Positions 44,065-53,731 of a stretch of 64,000 nt of DNA are shown here, in pieces. The first letter of the stretch is position 1; the number at the start of each line of letters is the position of its first letter. The position numbers were made by a program, and so were the translations under genes. The notes under the pieces are model-generated. The model had not been told where the DNA came from, did not search any database, and saw only the letters and a list, made by a program, of their open reading frames with translations. Source of the DNA: Paludifilum halophilum (GTDB taxonomy: Bacteria > Bacillota > Bacilli > Thermoactinomycetales > DSM-45169); NCBI RefSeq assembly GCF_002245355.1, contig NZ_NOWF01000001.1:496001-560000 (forward strand). The letters run 5' to 3'.

Positions 44065-45407
44065 AATACTCCCTCCAGTACACGGGCCAGTTCTTCGATT
44101 TCCTCTTTCGTACGCATCTCAGTGACGGCCAAAAGCATGGACCCCTCCAACTCCGGATAATCCCGGCCGAGGTCGTAACCGCCGATCATTCCTTCCCGAA
44201 GCAATTTTTTGTTGATCTCCGACGCTGGACGGGAGAGTTTAACAGCGAACTCGTTGAAGAACGGTTGTTCAAACACCGGCTCCACTCCGGGGATTTGAGT
44301 CAGACGTTTTTGAGCATAATGGGCTTTGTTCAGATTGAGCCGGGAAACCTCTTGCAACCCTTCTTTCCCCAGGGCCGTCATGTAAACAGCCGCCCCCAAG
44401 GCATTCAAAGCTTGATTGGAGCAGATGTTGGAGGTCGCTTTTTCTCTCCGGATATGCTGTTCCCGGGCCTGAAGGGTCAATACGAACCCCCGGACGCCAT
44501 CCTCATCCACGGTTTGTCCGACAATCCGCCCCGGTACCTTGCGCATCAGCTTGCGAGTGACAGCGAAAAAGCCGCAATGAGGTCCGCCGAACTGGACGGG
44601 GATTCCCATTGGTTGCGCGTCTCCGACAACAATATCCGCTCCGTATTCCCCCGGCGGCTTGATTAGACCCAAGGCGATCGGATGGCTGCTGACGACCAAC
44701 AGACCCTTGTGTCGATGGGCAATGGGTTCAATCCGGCTCAGATCCTCCAAGTTACCGAAAAAGTTGGGGGATTGAACAATAACCGCAGCGGTCCCCTCAT
44801 CGGCGGCGGAAGCCAGTTCCTCCGGATCCGTAACTCCGGCGGAACAAGGGATTTCCACAACCCCCAGTCCCAATCCCCGGGCCTGAGTCGCAAGGATCGC
44901 CCGTGCCTCCGGGTGAACCGCCCGAGAAACCAGAATCTTTTTTCTTTTGGAAACCGCAGCCGCCACTCCGGCCGCCTCACTTAAAGCAGTCGGGCCGTCG
45001 TACATGGAGGAGTTGGCCACGTCCATCCCCGTCAATTCACAGATCATTGTCTGGAACTCGAAGATCGCCTGCAATTCCCCCTGGCTCACCTCCGGCTGAT
45101 ACGGAGTGTACGCGGTATAAAATTCGGAACGGGAAATTACATGGTTAACCACGCTGGGGATATGATGCTCATAAGCTCCGGCTCCCAAAAAACTCGTGTA
45201 TCGATCAAAGGATGCATTTTTCCCGGCCAAACGCCCCATATGGCGCACCAAAGAGGGTTCGGCCAGAGGCTCCGACACCCGGAGCCGATCCTTGAATCGA
45301 ACGCTCTCCGGTATATCGCTGAACAATTCCTCCACCGATTCAATCCCCAACTCTGACAGCATCTCCCGCCGGTCTTCCTCTGTCATGGGCAAATATCTGA
45401 AAGTCAT
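44061..45407 (-). CDS. gcvPA: Glycine decarboxylase subunit 1 (P-protein N-terminal half)
   Basis: A 448-residue subunit with [44 protein letters not shown] and GPHCGFFAV, typical of GcvPA. It lacks the PLP lysine, which is in GcvPB, and forms the alpha-beta pair of bacterial split P-protein. TAAGGAGGAGTCCGG precedes the ATG. It lies 36 bases after gcvT. Confidence 0.97.
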   Translation of the reverse strand: MTFRYLPMTEEDRREMLSELGIESVEELFSDIPESVRFKDRLRVSEPLAEPSLVRHMGRLAGKNASFDRYTSFLGAGAYEHHIPSVVNHVISRSEFYTAYTPYQPEVSQGELQAIFEFQTMICELTGMDVANSSMYDGPTALSEAAGVAAAVSKRKKILVSRAVHPEARAILATQARGLGLGVVEIPCSAGVTDPEELASAADEGTAAVIVQSPNFFGNLEDLSRIEPIAHRHKGLLVVSSHPIALGLIKPPGEYGADIVVGDAQPMGIPVQFGGPHCGFFAVTRKLMRKVPGRIVGQTVDEDGVRGFVLTLQAREQHIRREKATSNICSNQALNALGAAVYMTALGKEGLQEVSRLNLNKAHYAQKRLTQIPGVEPVFEQPFFNEFAVKLSRPASEINKKLLREGMIGGYDLGRDYPELEGSMLLAVTEMRTKEEIEELARVLEGVL

Positions 45408-45443
45408 CCGGACTCCTCCTTACCGATTAAACCGTTACCAGGG

Positions 45444-46541
45444 TTATTGATTCGGCCGCTTATAGAACGGGGTCTTGACGATTTTCGCCGCTACTCGCTT
45501 CCCGCGAATTTCAACATCCACCCGGTTATCCAGTTGAGCGTGCTCCCATTTGATCAGAGCCAAACCGACATTCTTTTTCAAAGTAGGGGATTGAGTACCG
45601 GAAGTGATTTCGCCCACTTCCTCCTCCCCCACGTAAACCGGGTAGTGGGAGCGGGGAATACCGCGTTCCACCATCTCCAGACCCACCAATTTGCGAGGAG
45701 CGCCCTCTTTCTTCTGGCGGACCAATACATCGCGACCGATAAAATCCCCTTTGTCCGGTTTTACGGCAAAACCGATACCCGCCTCGATCGGACTGATACT
45801 GGCGGAAAGCTCATTACCGTACAAGGCGAGCCTCGCCTCGAAACGAAGGGTATCGCGGGCTCCCAAGCCACAGGGAACGACTCCGTCGTCTTTGCCCGTC
45901 TCCAGAATTTTCTCCCACAGGAGCGGGGCTTTTTCCGCATCCAAATAGATTTCAAACCCGTCTTCCCCGGTATATCCCGTCCGGGAAACCAAGCCTGAAA
46001 CACCGTCCAAATCCACATCCGCCTGAAAGCGGAAGGGCCGAATCCGGGAGAGGTCCGTTTCCGTCAACCGCTGTAACACCTTCTCTGCGCGCGGCCCTTG
46101 TAAAGCGATCTGGGCGATCCGATCGGACACGTTCTTCACGGTGACATCGCCGGATGCATGCTTTCCCATCCATTCCACATCCTTGTCGATGTTGGCGGCG
46201 TTGATCACCAGCAGGTAATCCCCTTCTCCGCGCATATACACCAACAAATCATCCACCGTACCTCCGTCCGGATAACACATGGCCGTATACTGCACTCGGC
46301 CCGGCTCCAGTTTGGACGCGTCGTTGGTCGTTAAGCGCTGTACCAACTGCAACGCGTCCGAGCCGGTAATTTCCGCCTCCCCCATATGGGACACATCGAA
46401 TAACCCGGCCCGGGTCCGAACCGCTTCATGCTCGGCCTTAATCCCGGAAAACTGGACCGGCATCTCCCAGCCGCCGAAGGGAACCAGTTTGGCTTTATCC
46501 TTGTACACGGGATAAAGCGGTGTACGTTTGACATCCGCCAC
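45444..46541 (-). CDS. gcvT: Aminomethyltransferase (glycine cleavage T-protein)
   Basis: A 365-residue T-protein. [24 protein letters not shown] opens it, then [10 protein letters not shown], the folate-binding [18 protein letters not shown] and [14 protein letters not shown]-terminal beta-barrel ends [18 protein letters not shown]. It releases ammonia and makes 5,10-methylene-tetrahydrofolate. The start is GTG 46541, since GGAGGTGGAGATC precedes it and the GTG at 46550 abuts the ribosome site. It is first in the operon, directly downstream of the glycine riboswitch. Confidence 0.96.
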   Translation of the reverse strand: MADVKRTPLYPVYKDKAKLVPFGGWEMPVQFSGIKAEHEAVRTRAGLFDVSHMGEAEITGSDALQLVQRLTTNDASKLEPGRVQYTAMCYPDGGTVDDLLVYMRGEGDYLLVINAANIDKDVEWMGKHASGDVTVKNVSDRIAQIALQGPRAEKVLQRLTETDLSRIRPFRFQADVDLDGVSGLVSRTGYTGEDGFEIYLDAEKAPLLWEKILETGKDDGVVPCGLGARDTLRFEARLALYGNELSASISPIEAGIGFAVKPDKGDFIGRDVLVRQKKEGAPRKLVGLEMVERGIPRSHYPVYVGEEEVGEITSGTQSPTLKKNVGLALIKWEHAQLDNRVDVEIRGKRVAAKIVKTPFYKRPNQ

Positions 46542-46580
46542 GATCTCCACCTCCGTCGATTTCGTATCCCCGATTCATAA

Positions 46581-46758
46581 AGCCCCTGTCCGGTGACCTG
46601 AGAGTTTAGCCCGATCGCACAAACCGGGATTGCCCCTTGGGTGGCTCTGAAAAGAGCGCTTTCCAGAGGAACGTCCGGCGGGCCTCCTTTTGCCTGAGAG
46701 ATTCGCCAATCGGCTTGCTCCTTCGGCGCCACTAAAGGTGGACTCTCCTCCCGCCTTC
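46581..46758 (-). ncRNA. Tandem glycine riboswitch (gcvT leader)
   Basis: Aptamer 1, read on the minus strand, has GGAGGAGAGTCC, CGCCGAAGGAGCAA and GAATCTCTCAGGCAAAAGGA. Aptamer 2 has CACCCAAGGGGCAA and CTAAACTCTCAGGTCACCGGACAGGGG. These are the conserved cores of the two-aptamer gcvT element. The end lies about 40 bases before gcvT. No terminator is evident between them, so glycine may act on translation or by masking the GGAGGTGGAG site. Confidence 0.95.
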
Positions 46759-46788
46759 AACCGCTGAAACCAGGGTTATTTCCCTTTC

Positions 46789-46817
46789 ATTGTGCCACAT
46801 TTTCCCCTTGATTTCGA
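46789..46817 (-). promoter_or_regulatory. Candidate gcv operon promoter
   Basis: Minus strand TCGAAA (46812-46817), 17 bases, CACAAT (46789-46794); each hexamer matches at four of six positions. It sits about 30 bases before the first aptamer. Confidence 0.5.
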
Positions 46818-46931
46818 TACCTTGAGACAAGGAAAACCTCATAATCCGTGTTTCTTCATCCATACTAAGGAAATGACCGCTTGCATCAAAGCAAAAAAAG
46901 ACGCCCAAAGGTTAAAAAGGAGGTGCGACGG

Positions 46932-48653
46932 ATGAAGTCGGTACCGATTCGGATGGATCGCAGGTGGCTGAACACTTTTCAAAACCATATGGAAACGGAC
47001 AGCGGATGGTCAACCTGGGAACGGTTTCAACTAGCGCTGGAGGCGGCCGAGTCCCAAATCATACCCGATTTTGATACGCTGCAATGTCTGCGGAGTTTAC
47101 AAGGATTCGAACCGCTTCCTCACCAGATTAAAACGGCGCGCCGCGTCTTGGGGGACATGCGGGGCCGGGCGATCCTGGCCGATGAAGTGGGTCTTGGTAA
47201 AACGATTGAAGCGGGACTGATCCTCAAAGAATACATGATCCGGGGTTTGGTAAAAAATGCGTTGATCCTTGTTCCTTCTTCCCTTGTTCTTCAGTGGACC
47301 CGGGAATTAAACCAAAAGTTCCAGATTCCCGCCGTGGCTCATAAGAAGGAGTGGATGTGGGATCATTGCGATCTCCTGGTTGCATCCATCGACACAGCGA
47401 AGCGGAACCCTCACCGTTCCAAAGTCCTTAGCAAGCATTACGATCTCTTGATCGTGGATGAAGCCCATAAACTGAAAAACCGACGGACAAAAAACTGGCA
47501 GTTTATCAACGAACTGCAAAAAAAATACGCCCTTCTCCTCACTGCGACACCGGTGCAAAACGATCTTCATGAGCTGTACAATCTAGTCACTCTGCTCAAA
47601 CCCGGTCAATTGGGACAACAGACCGCCTTTTCCACCAATTATGTCGCCGGAAAGAGGAAACCGAAAAACGAAGCGCAACTGCGGAAAGAAGTTCAACAAG
47701 TGATGATCCGCAATAAACGAAGCGACGGCCATATCTCTTTTACCGAGCGCAAGGTACAGACCATCCCTATTACTCTGTCCCCCCCGGAAAGAGAACTTTA
47801 TGAGGGTATCACCCGATTTATCCGGGATCAGTACCGACAAGGGATGGGCTTAAAAAATCTCCTTTCCCTGATCACCCTGCAAAAAGAGGTTTGCAGCAGT
47901 CGGGACGCCGCTTTTTTAACCCTCTTTAAGCTGTTTCAAAAAGGAGAGCAGGGAAAAGAAGAACTCTCTCCGGAAGTTCACCATCTCGTCGACCTCCTTC
48001 GAAGGGTCAAACAGCAATCCAAAGTGGAAAAAGCGATTCAACTCATCCAATCCATCGACGAAAAAGTGATCCTGTTTACAGAATACCGGGCGACCCAGGA
48101 CCTTCTCCTGCGCTCCCTCACTGCGAAAAAAATCCCTGCCGTCCCTTATCGAGGCGGGTTTCAACGAAATAAAAAGGATTGGATGATGGAACTCTTTCGA
48201 AACCGGGCTCAGGTCATGGTCGCCACAGAGGCTGGGGGTGAAGGAGTCAACCTCCAATTTTGCCACCACATCATCAATTACGATTTGCCCTGGAACCCGA
48301 TGCGGGTGGAACAGCGAATCGGACGGGTTCACCGGCTGGGACAGACCAAGGATGTAACGATTTACAACTTCGCCACAGCCGACACCATCGAAGATCATAT
48401 CCTCTGGCTCCTACACGAAAAAATCGACATGTTCCGAACGGTGATCGGTGACTTGGAAACCATCCTGGAACAGCTGGAATTAAAAGAGGGTGTGGAACAA
48501 AACCTGAAGAGAATCATGTTGGAATCCGGGGATGATGAGGAAATCCGGCATCGTCTAACCGGTTTGGGCGATCACATCCGCCGGGCCCGGGAAGAAGTGG
48601 AGACAGAAAATCATCGACGGGATGTGTTGTTGGATGGAACCCAATCAAGTTAA
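46932..48653 (+). CDS. yqhH: SNF2-family DEAD/DEAH helicase YqhH
   Basis: A 573-residue Swi2/Snf2 ATPase. Walker A DEVGLGKT, VDEAHKLKN (DExH), LLLTATPVQN (motif III), VATEAGGEGVNLQF (motif V) and QRIGRVHRLGQ (motif VI). Such proteins are usually translocases that remodel protein-nucleic-acid complexes; the target is unknown. B. subtilis yqhH likewise lies divergent to gcvT and before yqhG. The start is ATG 46932 after AAGGAGGTGCGACGG; the upstream ATG at 46881 has no ribosome site. Confidence 0.92.
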   Translation: MKSVPIRMDRRWLNTFQNHMETDSGWSTWERFQLALEAAESQIIPDFDTLQCLRSLQGFEPLPHQIKTARRVLGDMRGRAILADEVGLGKTIEAGLILKEYMIRGLVKNALILVPSSLVLQWTRELNQKFQIPAVAHKKEWMWDHCDLLVASIDTAKRNPHRSKVLSKHYDLLIVDEAHKLKNRRTKNWQFINELQKKYALLLTATPVQNDLHELYNLVTLLKPGQLGQQTAFSTNYVAGKRKPKNEAQLRKEVQQVMIRNKRSDGHISFTERKVQTIPITLSPPERELYEGITRFIRDQYRQGMGLKNLLSLITLQKEVCSSRDAAFLTLFKLFQKGEQGKEELSPEVHHLVDLLRRVKQQSKVEKAIQLIQSIDEKVILFTEYRATQDLLLRSLTAKKIPAVPYRGGFQRNKKDWMMELFRNRAQVMVATEAGGEGVNLQFCHHIINYDLPWNPMRVEQRIGRVHRLGQTKDVTIYNFATADTIEDHILWLLHEKIDMFRTVIGDLETILEQLELKEGVEQNLKRIMLESGDDEEIRHRLTGLGDHIRRAREEVETENHRRDVLLDGTQSS

Positions 48654-49482
48654 ATCTTTTACCGAACGGTTTTTAAAAGCTTATGATTGTCGGATCATCG
48701 AACAAACACCCGATTATCTTCAGACACAACTCTCCGTAAAAACGGACAAGGATCTGGTTCACCGACCCTTCTATTGGATGTACGTGGAGAAGATGGGAAT
48801 CAAGCCTCAGCCCGTCACGCTGACCTTTGCTTTTGAGCCGGACAAAGCTCCTCCAAAGATCCGGAGCGAACTTCTCTCCTTCGGTTCCCCCCGGTTCTCT
48901 CAGATCCTGAAATCGGCGCAAAAAAACGGACGCTTCGTCCGCCTGTATGAAAACGATTCCGGCCGACTCCGGCGCCGGGACGAATCCAAGCCCTATACGC
49001 CCTGGCTCGGTGTCAACTACAAACTCTCCTACATCTGTGACCAAAAGAAGGATGAAATCATTCAGCTAGGCATTCACCTGCGAACCGGCGATCTGTTGCA
49101 AGGATTTTTCGACCGGATCCGAAACCGGGAGTGGTCCTCCAAACTTCCCACCCACCGTCATATCATACCGGCTCTGATCTCAGTCCCGGAAGCGGTAGGG
49201 GAAATGGAATATTTTTTGCAGGGGATCATTGAACAGCAGGATTTATCCTGGGCCCGTTCCGCCGAAGAGAGAATGAAGCAGGAACTGGCGCGGTTAGACG
49301 CCTATTATCCCGAAGAGTGGCGCATGAGCGACGAACTGCACTCCGAAAAGAGACAGCGAATCCGCGAGACCATCCGCCAGTATCACCCCAAAGTGGAGGT
49401 GGAAGTGATCAACGCCGGTCTGTTTTACCTGGATGAGGACGTTTCCTTCCACTTGACACCGAAGAAACACCCGATATCCTAA
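48634..49482 (+). CDS. yqhG: YqhG family protein
   Basis: A 282-residue soluble protein matching B. subtilis YqhG in position and features. The N-terminal VKSFTERFLKAYDCRIIEQ is followed by VHRPFYWMYVEKMG and YTPWLGVNYKLSYICDQKKDEI. The basic, charged C terminus has RQRIRETIRQYHPKVEVEVINAGLFYL. Biochemical role unknown. It overlaps the 3' end of yqhH, so the two are co-translated. The start is probably ATG 48634; GTG 48622 is possible. A strong terminator follows. Confidence 0.85.
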   Translation: MEPNQVKSFTERFLKAYDCRIIEQTPDYLQTQLSVKTDKDLVHRPFYWMYVEKMGIKPQPVTLTFAFEPDKAPPKIRSELLSFGSPRFSQILKSAQKNGRFVRLYENDSGRLRRRDESKPYTPWLGVNYKLSYICDQKKDEIIQLGIHLRTGDLLQGFFDRIRNREWSSKLPTHRHIIPALISVPEAVGEMEYFLQGIIEQQDLSWARSAEERMKQELARLDAYYPEEWRMSDELHSEKRQRIRETIRQYHPKVEVEVINAGLFYLDEDVSFHLTPKKHPIS

Positions 49483-49525
49483 AACAGCCGCCTCTGTCCT
49501 TCACGACAGCAGCGGCTGTTTTTCT
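49481..49525 (+). terminator. Terminator of yqhHG
   Basis: Arms AAAACAGCCGC/GCGGCTGTTTT with a long imperfect loop, then TTTTTC. Confidence 0.8.
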
Positions 49526-49899
49526 ATAGGAAGGGGGGACGAAATGCCGAATGGAGAGGTATATTCAGGAAAACAAGTCTCGCCTGGGATCGCTTCGCTC
49601 CCCGGTCTCGTTATGGCTGACAACCTAGAAGTCCAGTGAAAAAGTCTCCTGTTCGGGAGGGTAGGGTTCCACACGGAGTGCCTTTGGCTCGTCAGAACAA
49701 CGAAACGGAGTGTGGAACCCCACTCCGACCCACCAAGGACGTGCTCAATCACAAAGCTTCTAGTGGAAATTTTCGGAGGACTGAACCGAACTCGCTTTTC
49801 CTTATGAATGCGGGTTCGGTTCGGAGAAAAGGTCGCGGATCGTTTCACATCTGCAGGAGGGCAACCCGGCGCGAAGTCGAAAATCGGGCTCCGTTCAAG
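49526..49899. other. Repeat- and hairpin-rich spacer between yqhG and the amidase gene
   Basis: This 374-base stretch has no supported gene. It holds a perfect 11-bp inverted repeat GGGTTCCACAC/GTGTGGAACCC (49664-49674, 49710-49720). An overlapping, mutually exclusive hairpin CGGAGTG/CACTCCG (49706-49712, 49721-49727) follows. Interspersed repeat copy B lies at 49783-49839. A minus-strand reading frame spans 49501-49848, but it crosses the terminator and repeat and resembles no family. Confidence 0.6.
49783..49839 (-). repeat. Interspersed repeat copy B (structured)
   Basis: The core 49794-49839 is the inverted counterpart of copy A at 18702-18748. Arms GAACCGAAC (49783-49791) and GTTCGGTTC (49814-49822) pair perfectly over nine bases around a 22-base loop. 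Compared with copy A, one stem pair has changed on both sides (G-C to A-T), preserving pairing. Confidence 0.65.
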
Positions 49900-50691
49900 T
49901 TACTCATAAAGGATATAAGCGTCGGAAATTCCCAGATCCTCGACTTCTTGCAAGCGAACTTCGGCATTCGCCCTTTCCCGAAAAGCTCCTGCCTGCACCC
50001 GATACCAGGTTTGACCGTCTATCTCGACGGAAACAATAAACGCTCCAATCCCGTTTTCCTCCAAAAATTGTTTTCTGTTTTCGGCATTTTGGCGTTCCTG
50101 AAACGATCCAGCGATGACTTTATACAGTTTATCCGGTGCTCCCGGTAAAGAAAGAGCTTTGGCAATCCCCTCACCGATCGCCCTGGACAAATCATTGATA
50201 AATGACGAATTCCGCAACAGGTTCAGATCCGAAGTGGTATCGATAAACAGGTTCTCCAACAGAATCGCCGGCATATGCGATTCCCGGAGCACATGAAAGT
50301 TGGCCCGTTTCTTGCCCCGATCCCGCACTCCGTATTGACCGCCGATTACGCCCATGACTGTGGAATGAATGGTATTCTGGGCTTGAACGGTTTTATCGGA
50401 AACACTTCCGTTGTAGATATAGCTTTCCCATCCGGTACCTCCGCCTGCATTGATGTGGATCGAGCAAAAATAGTCCGCATTGTTTCTGTTGGCCAATTGG
50501 GTTCTTTCACTCAGACTGACCGTCTGATCCGAGGTTCGGGTCATCAACAGATCAACATCATAGTTGTTCTGCAGATAGTCCCTCACCCTCAACCCGATTT
50601 GCAGAGTAAAGTCCTTTTCCCGGTAGCTGCCGTTAACGGCTCCGGGGTCGCTCCCCCCGTGTCCGGGATCGATTACGACTTTCGCCATCAT
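49900..50691 (-). CDS. CwlC-like N-acetylmuramoyl-L-alanine amidase with SPOR-like repeats
   Basis: A 263-residue Amidase_3. The zinc ligands and catalytic Glu are visible: IDPGHGG (His), YREKD (Glu), CSIHINAGG (His) and AILLENLF (catalytic Glu). Residues 185-262 form two SPOR-type repeats (KVIAGSFQERQNAENRKQFLEE and RVQAGAFRERANAEVRLQEVE) that bind glycan. There is no signal peptide, as in B. subtilis CwlC, which is made in the mother cell and lyses its wall late in sporulation. AGAGGTGATGG precedes tandem ATGs. Confidence 0.9.
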   Translation of the reverse strand: MMAKVVIDPGHGGSDPGAVNGSYREKDFTLQIGLRVRDYLQNNYDVDLLMTRTSDQTVSLSERTQLANRNNADYFCSIHINAGGGTGWESYIYNGSVSDKTVQAQNTIHSTVMGVIGGQYGVRDRGKKRANFHVLRESHMPAILLENLFIDTTSDLNLLRNSSFINDLSRAIGEGIAKALSLPGAPDKLYKVIAGSFQERQNAENRKQFLEENGIGAFIVSVEIDGQTWYRVQAGAFRERANAEVRLQEVEDLGISDAYILYE

Positions 50692-50769
50692 CCATCACCT
50701 CTACTATCAATCTATGAAGGCGAAACCGGTCCGGTCAGAGGCAACGGTGGAAATCTACTAGAAAGGAAA

Positions 50770-50819
50770 TAAAAAAGGCGACGCCAAGCTGCGGTCGGCA
50801 GCAGGCAGTCGCCTTTTTG
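50770..50819. terminator. Terminator of the gbs operon
   Basis: Arms AAAAAAGGCGAC/GTCGCCTTTTTG around a GC-rich loop, after gbsB. Confidence 0.75.
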
Positions 50820-50867
50820 AATAGCGGGGCAAAGCCCTGGTGTCCTATCGGTCGCAGAGATTGCTTT

Positions 50868-52070
50868 TTAGTAAATCGTGGATTCTTCCAGACCCAGACA
50901 GCGGCGGTAAATCCACTTGTAACCCTCCAGGTCGATAATCCGAGGGTTGCCGAAGGTTTGCGGATCATCATAGGCGGCTTGGGCGTAGCGGTCAATCTGT
51001 TCCGGATCGACTCCCTGTTCCGACAGGGTCGGGATATTCAGCTCCATCACCAGAGCTTCCACTTCCAGGATGGCGGATTTCGCCGCCTCTTCTGTGGTCA
51101 TCCCTTCCGTATCCACTCCCAGCGCCTTAGCGATCCGGGCGAATTTATCCGGGCAGCCCATCCAGTTATACTCCATCACGGGAGGCAACATCGCGGAAAC
51201 ACACTGTCCGTGCATGACCGGCACCATTCCGCCCAGGGTTTGCGCCATGGCGTGAGCCGCGCCGGCGGAATCGCTTCCGTAGGACAGACCGGCCAGCATC
51301 GCAGCCTGGGCCATTCCGTAGCGAGCTTCGATATCCTGGCCATTGGCATAAGCCCGGCGGATGTATTTGGCCACATACTCCATCGCCAAGAGGGCGACAG
51401 CGTCAGTGATCGGTTGGGATTGGTGCATCGTATAGCATTCGATGGCGTGGGACAAAGCGTCCACTCCGGTAGCGGCGGTGATATGCGGCGGCATGGACAG
51501 ATGCAACTCGGGATCGATGATCGCCATGTAAGCCGGGATCAGCGGACCACCGGTGTTAAACTTGATCTCCCGTACCGGGTCCTTAATCACCGCCCACTGA
51601 GTCACTTCACTGCCGGTACCGGCGGTGGTGGGAATGGTGATAAACGGCGGAATCCGATGCTCCAACGGTTTCCCGTTATCGGAAGCCTCATAATTGAGTA
51701 CAGGCTCACCGTGGGCCACTTCAACACCGATCCCCTTGGCGGTATCCATGGAGCTGCCTCCGCCGATCGCGATCAGACCGTTGCATCCCTGCTCATTGAA
51801 AACTTTACTGCCCCGGCCGATCAGCTCCGTATCGGGTTCACCCTGAATCTCATTAAAAACGTAAACATCGACACCCGCTTCCCGCAGGTTTTTTTCGACG
51901 GGTTCCACAATACCGGCCTGATAAATCCCCTTATCGGTGACAATCATCGCCTTGCTGATTCCCAAATTCTTGGCTTCTTCACCGGTGGTTCGGGAGGCAC
52001 CGATACCGGATTTCACCGTAGTCGGCATTACAAATTGTTTCATGTCCATCATCTGTTCAAAACGCATCAT
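50868..52070 (-). CDS. gbsB: Iron-containing (type III) choline/alcohol dehydrogenase GbsB
   Basis: A 400-residue type III alcohol dehydrogenase. GGGSSMDTAKGIGV is the NAD-binding loop, and TAGTGSEVTQWAVI follows. The metal ligands are in HALSHAIECY and in GAAHAMAQTLGG with MHGQCVSAMLPP. In the gbsAB context it oxidises choline to glycine betaine aldehyde. It lies 20 bases after gbsA. The start is ATG 52070 after GAAGGAGGAATGGGCG, trimming ten codons of the longest reading. Confidence 0.9.
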   Translation of the reverse strand: MMRFEQMMDMKQFVMPTTVKSGIGASRTTGEEAKNLGISKAMIVTDKGIYQAGIVEPVEKNLREAGVDVYVFNEIQGEPDTELIGRGSKVFNEQGCNGLIAIGGGSSMDTAKGIGVEVAHGEPVLNYEASDNGKPLEHRIPPFITIPTTAGTGSEVTQWAVIKDPVREIKFNTGGPLIPAYMAIIDPELHLSMPPHITAATGVDALSHAIECYTMHQSQPITDAVALLAMEYVAKYIRRAYANGQDIEARYGMAQAAMLAGLSYGSDSAGAAHAMAQTLGGMVPVMHGQCVSAMLPPVMEYNWMGCPDKFARIAKALGVDTEGMTTEEAAKSAILEVEALVMELNIPTLSEQGVDPEQIDRYAQAAYDDPQTFGNPRIIDLEGYKWIYRRCLGLEESTIY

Positions 52071-52090
52071 CGCCCATTCCTCCTTCGCGA

Positions 52091-53560
52091 TTAAAACCAA
52101 CCCATCGGTTGGGGATTCAGATTATGGTAGATATGTTTCTGTTCTGTGTACTCCTCCAAGCCGGTTTTACCCAGCTCCCGGCCGATTCCGGACTGTTTGT
52201 AACCGCCCCAAGGTGCTTGCGGGAAGTAGGGATGGAAATCGTTGATCCAGACTGTTCCCATCCGCAGAGCACGGCTGACGCGCTGAGCCCGGTACATATC
52301 CTGGGTCCAAACCCCGCCGGCCAAGCCATAAGCGGAATCGTTGGCCAATTGAATGGCTTCCCCTTCCGTACGGAAGGTTTCAATCGTAAGGATCGGTCCG
52401 AAGGTTTCCTCCTGAACGATCTTCATCTTTGTGTCACAACCGTCAAAAATGGTCGGTTCCACAAAGAATCCCTTTTCATATTCTTCCCCGTTCGGCCGCT
52501 TGCCGCCGATCAGGAGTTTCGCCCCTTCTTCTTGCCCGATTTGGATGTATTTTTCCACTTTGGCCCGGTGCTCTCCGGATGTCAACGGCCCCATCTGGGT
52601 AGCTTCATCCAACCCGTTGCCCAACCGGATGCGTTTAACCCGCTTAAGAAGCTCTTCGACCAGCCGGTCGTGAAGGCTTTCTTCCACGATCAAACGGGCT
52701 CCGGCGGAACAGACTTGTCCGGCATGGAAGTAGACAGCGTTCATCGCATAATCGACCGTCGTTTCAAAATCACTGTCGGCAAAGACGATATTGGGGTTCT
52801 TCCCGCCGAGTTCCAGGGCGATTTTCTTCATATTGCCGGAAGCGGCCTGCATAATTTTGCGGCCGGTCTCGACTCCACCGGTAAAGGAAATCAGATCCAC
52901 CTCGGGAGATTCGGACAACTCGGCTCCCACGGAAGGTCCAGGACCGGTCACGACGTTGACAACCCCCTTGGGGAAACCGATCTCCTCCATCAATTCCACG
53001 ATTTTCAGCGATGTCATGGGAGTAGTCTCACTCGTCTTCAATACCATCGTACACCCCGCCGCCAAAGCGGGAGCCAACTTCCAAGAAGCTTGCAACAGTG
53101 GATAGTTCCAAGGCGTAATCATCCCCGCCACACCGACAGGCTCCCGGATGACTTGGCTGACCGCATCAGGCATCGGCGGTTCGATGATTTCCCCGCCGTC
53201 CTTATCGGCCAAGCCTGCATAATAGCGGAACACACCGGCGATATCCTCCATATCCGCCCGACTTTCCACCAATGTCTTACCGGAGTCCAGTGTCTCCAGA
53301 CGGGCCAGCTCTTCATTGTGGCGATCGATGGATTCCGCAATCTGGTACAGCTTCTTTCCCCGTTCAGCGGCGGGGAGATGGGGCCATTCTCCATGATCAA
53401 AGGCTTCCCGGGCAGCTTGGATCGCACGTTTTGCATCGGTGCGATCCCCTTCCGGGACGACAGCGATCACTTCCTGGTTATAAGGGTTGATGATCTCCCT
53501 TGTATCACCGGATTGGGCCGCCACCCATTCACCATTGATAAACATCTTTTTCGGTTCCAA
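52091..53560 (-). CDS. gbsA: Glycine betaine aldehyde dehydrogenase GbsA
   Basis: A 489-residue aldehyde dehydrogenase. [47 protein letters not shown] and the catalytic Cys in FHAGQVCSAGARL are present. EETFGPILTIE and [15 protein letters not shown] follow. It makes glycine betaine, an osmoprotectant, from betaine aldehyde produced by GbsB. The start is TTG 53560 after TGAGGTGAGTGGTAG. A GTACA-N8-TGTAC palindrome lies about 30-50 bases upstream, where GbsR could block transcription. Confidence 0.93.
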   Translation of the reverse strand: MEPKKMFINGEWVAAQSGDTREIINPYNQEVIAVVPEGDRTDAKRAIQAAREAFDHGEWPHLPAAERGKKLYQIAESIDRHNEELARLETLDSGKTLVESRADMEDIAGVFRYYAGLADKDGGEIIEPPMPDAVSQVIREPVGVAGMITPWNYPLLQASWKLAPALAAGCTMVLKTSETTPMTSLKIVELMEEIGFPKGVVNVVTGPGPSVGAELSESPEVDLISFTGGVETGRKIMQAASGNMKKIALELGGKNPNIVFADSDFETTVDYAMNAVYFHAGQVCSAGARLIVEESLHDRLVEELLKRVKRIRLGNGLDEATQMGPLTSGEHRAKVEKYIQIGQEEGAKLLIGGKRPNGEEYEKGFFVEPTIFDGCDTKMKIVQEETFGPILTIETFRTEGEAIQLANDSAYGLAGGVWTQDMYRAQRVSRALRMGTVWINDFHPYFPQAPWGGYKQSGIGRELGKTGLEEYTEQKHIYHNLNPQPMGWF

Positions 53561-53588
53561 CTACCACTCACCTCAATTCACTTTAAAG

Positions 53589-53612
53589 TTTGTACAGTTT
53601 TTTCTGTACGAA
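53589..53612. promoter_or_regulatory. Candidate GbsR operator 1 (gbsAB side)
   Basis: GTACAGTTTTTTCTGTAC (53592-53609) is a perfect 18-bp inverted repeat, about 30 bases from the gbsA start. It has the same half-sites and spacing as operator 2. Confidence 0.65.
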
Positions 53613-53692
53613 CTGATTCATCTGTAAGATTACCACTCGAATGTTCATTGTGCAACCCTGCTTTTATCATAACCTTCAATCGTCCCTTTCAT

Positions 53693-53720
53693 TTGACATC
53701 CCGATTCACTATGTTAGTAT
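53693..53720 (+). promoter_or_regulatory. gbsR promoter
   Basis: TTGACA, 16 bases, TAGTAT. Initiation near 53727 places operator 2 directly over the first transcribed bases. Confidence 0.65.
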
Positions 53721-53731
53721 GTGAAACGTCC

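Noticed and set aside
49501-49848. A 115-codon minus-strand reading frame covering the yqhG-amidase spacer
   Set aside because: It crosses the yqhHG terminator, competing hairpins and the interspersed repeat, has no ribosome site I accept, and matches no family; its similarity to a frame at 18.7 kb comes from the repeat DNA.
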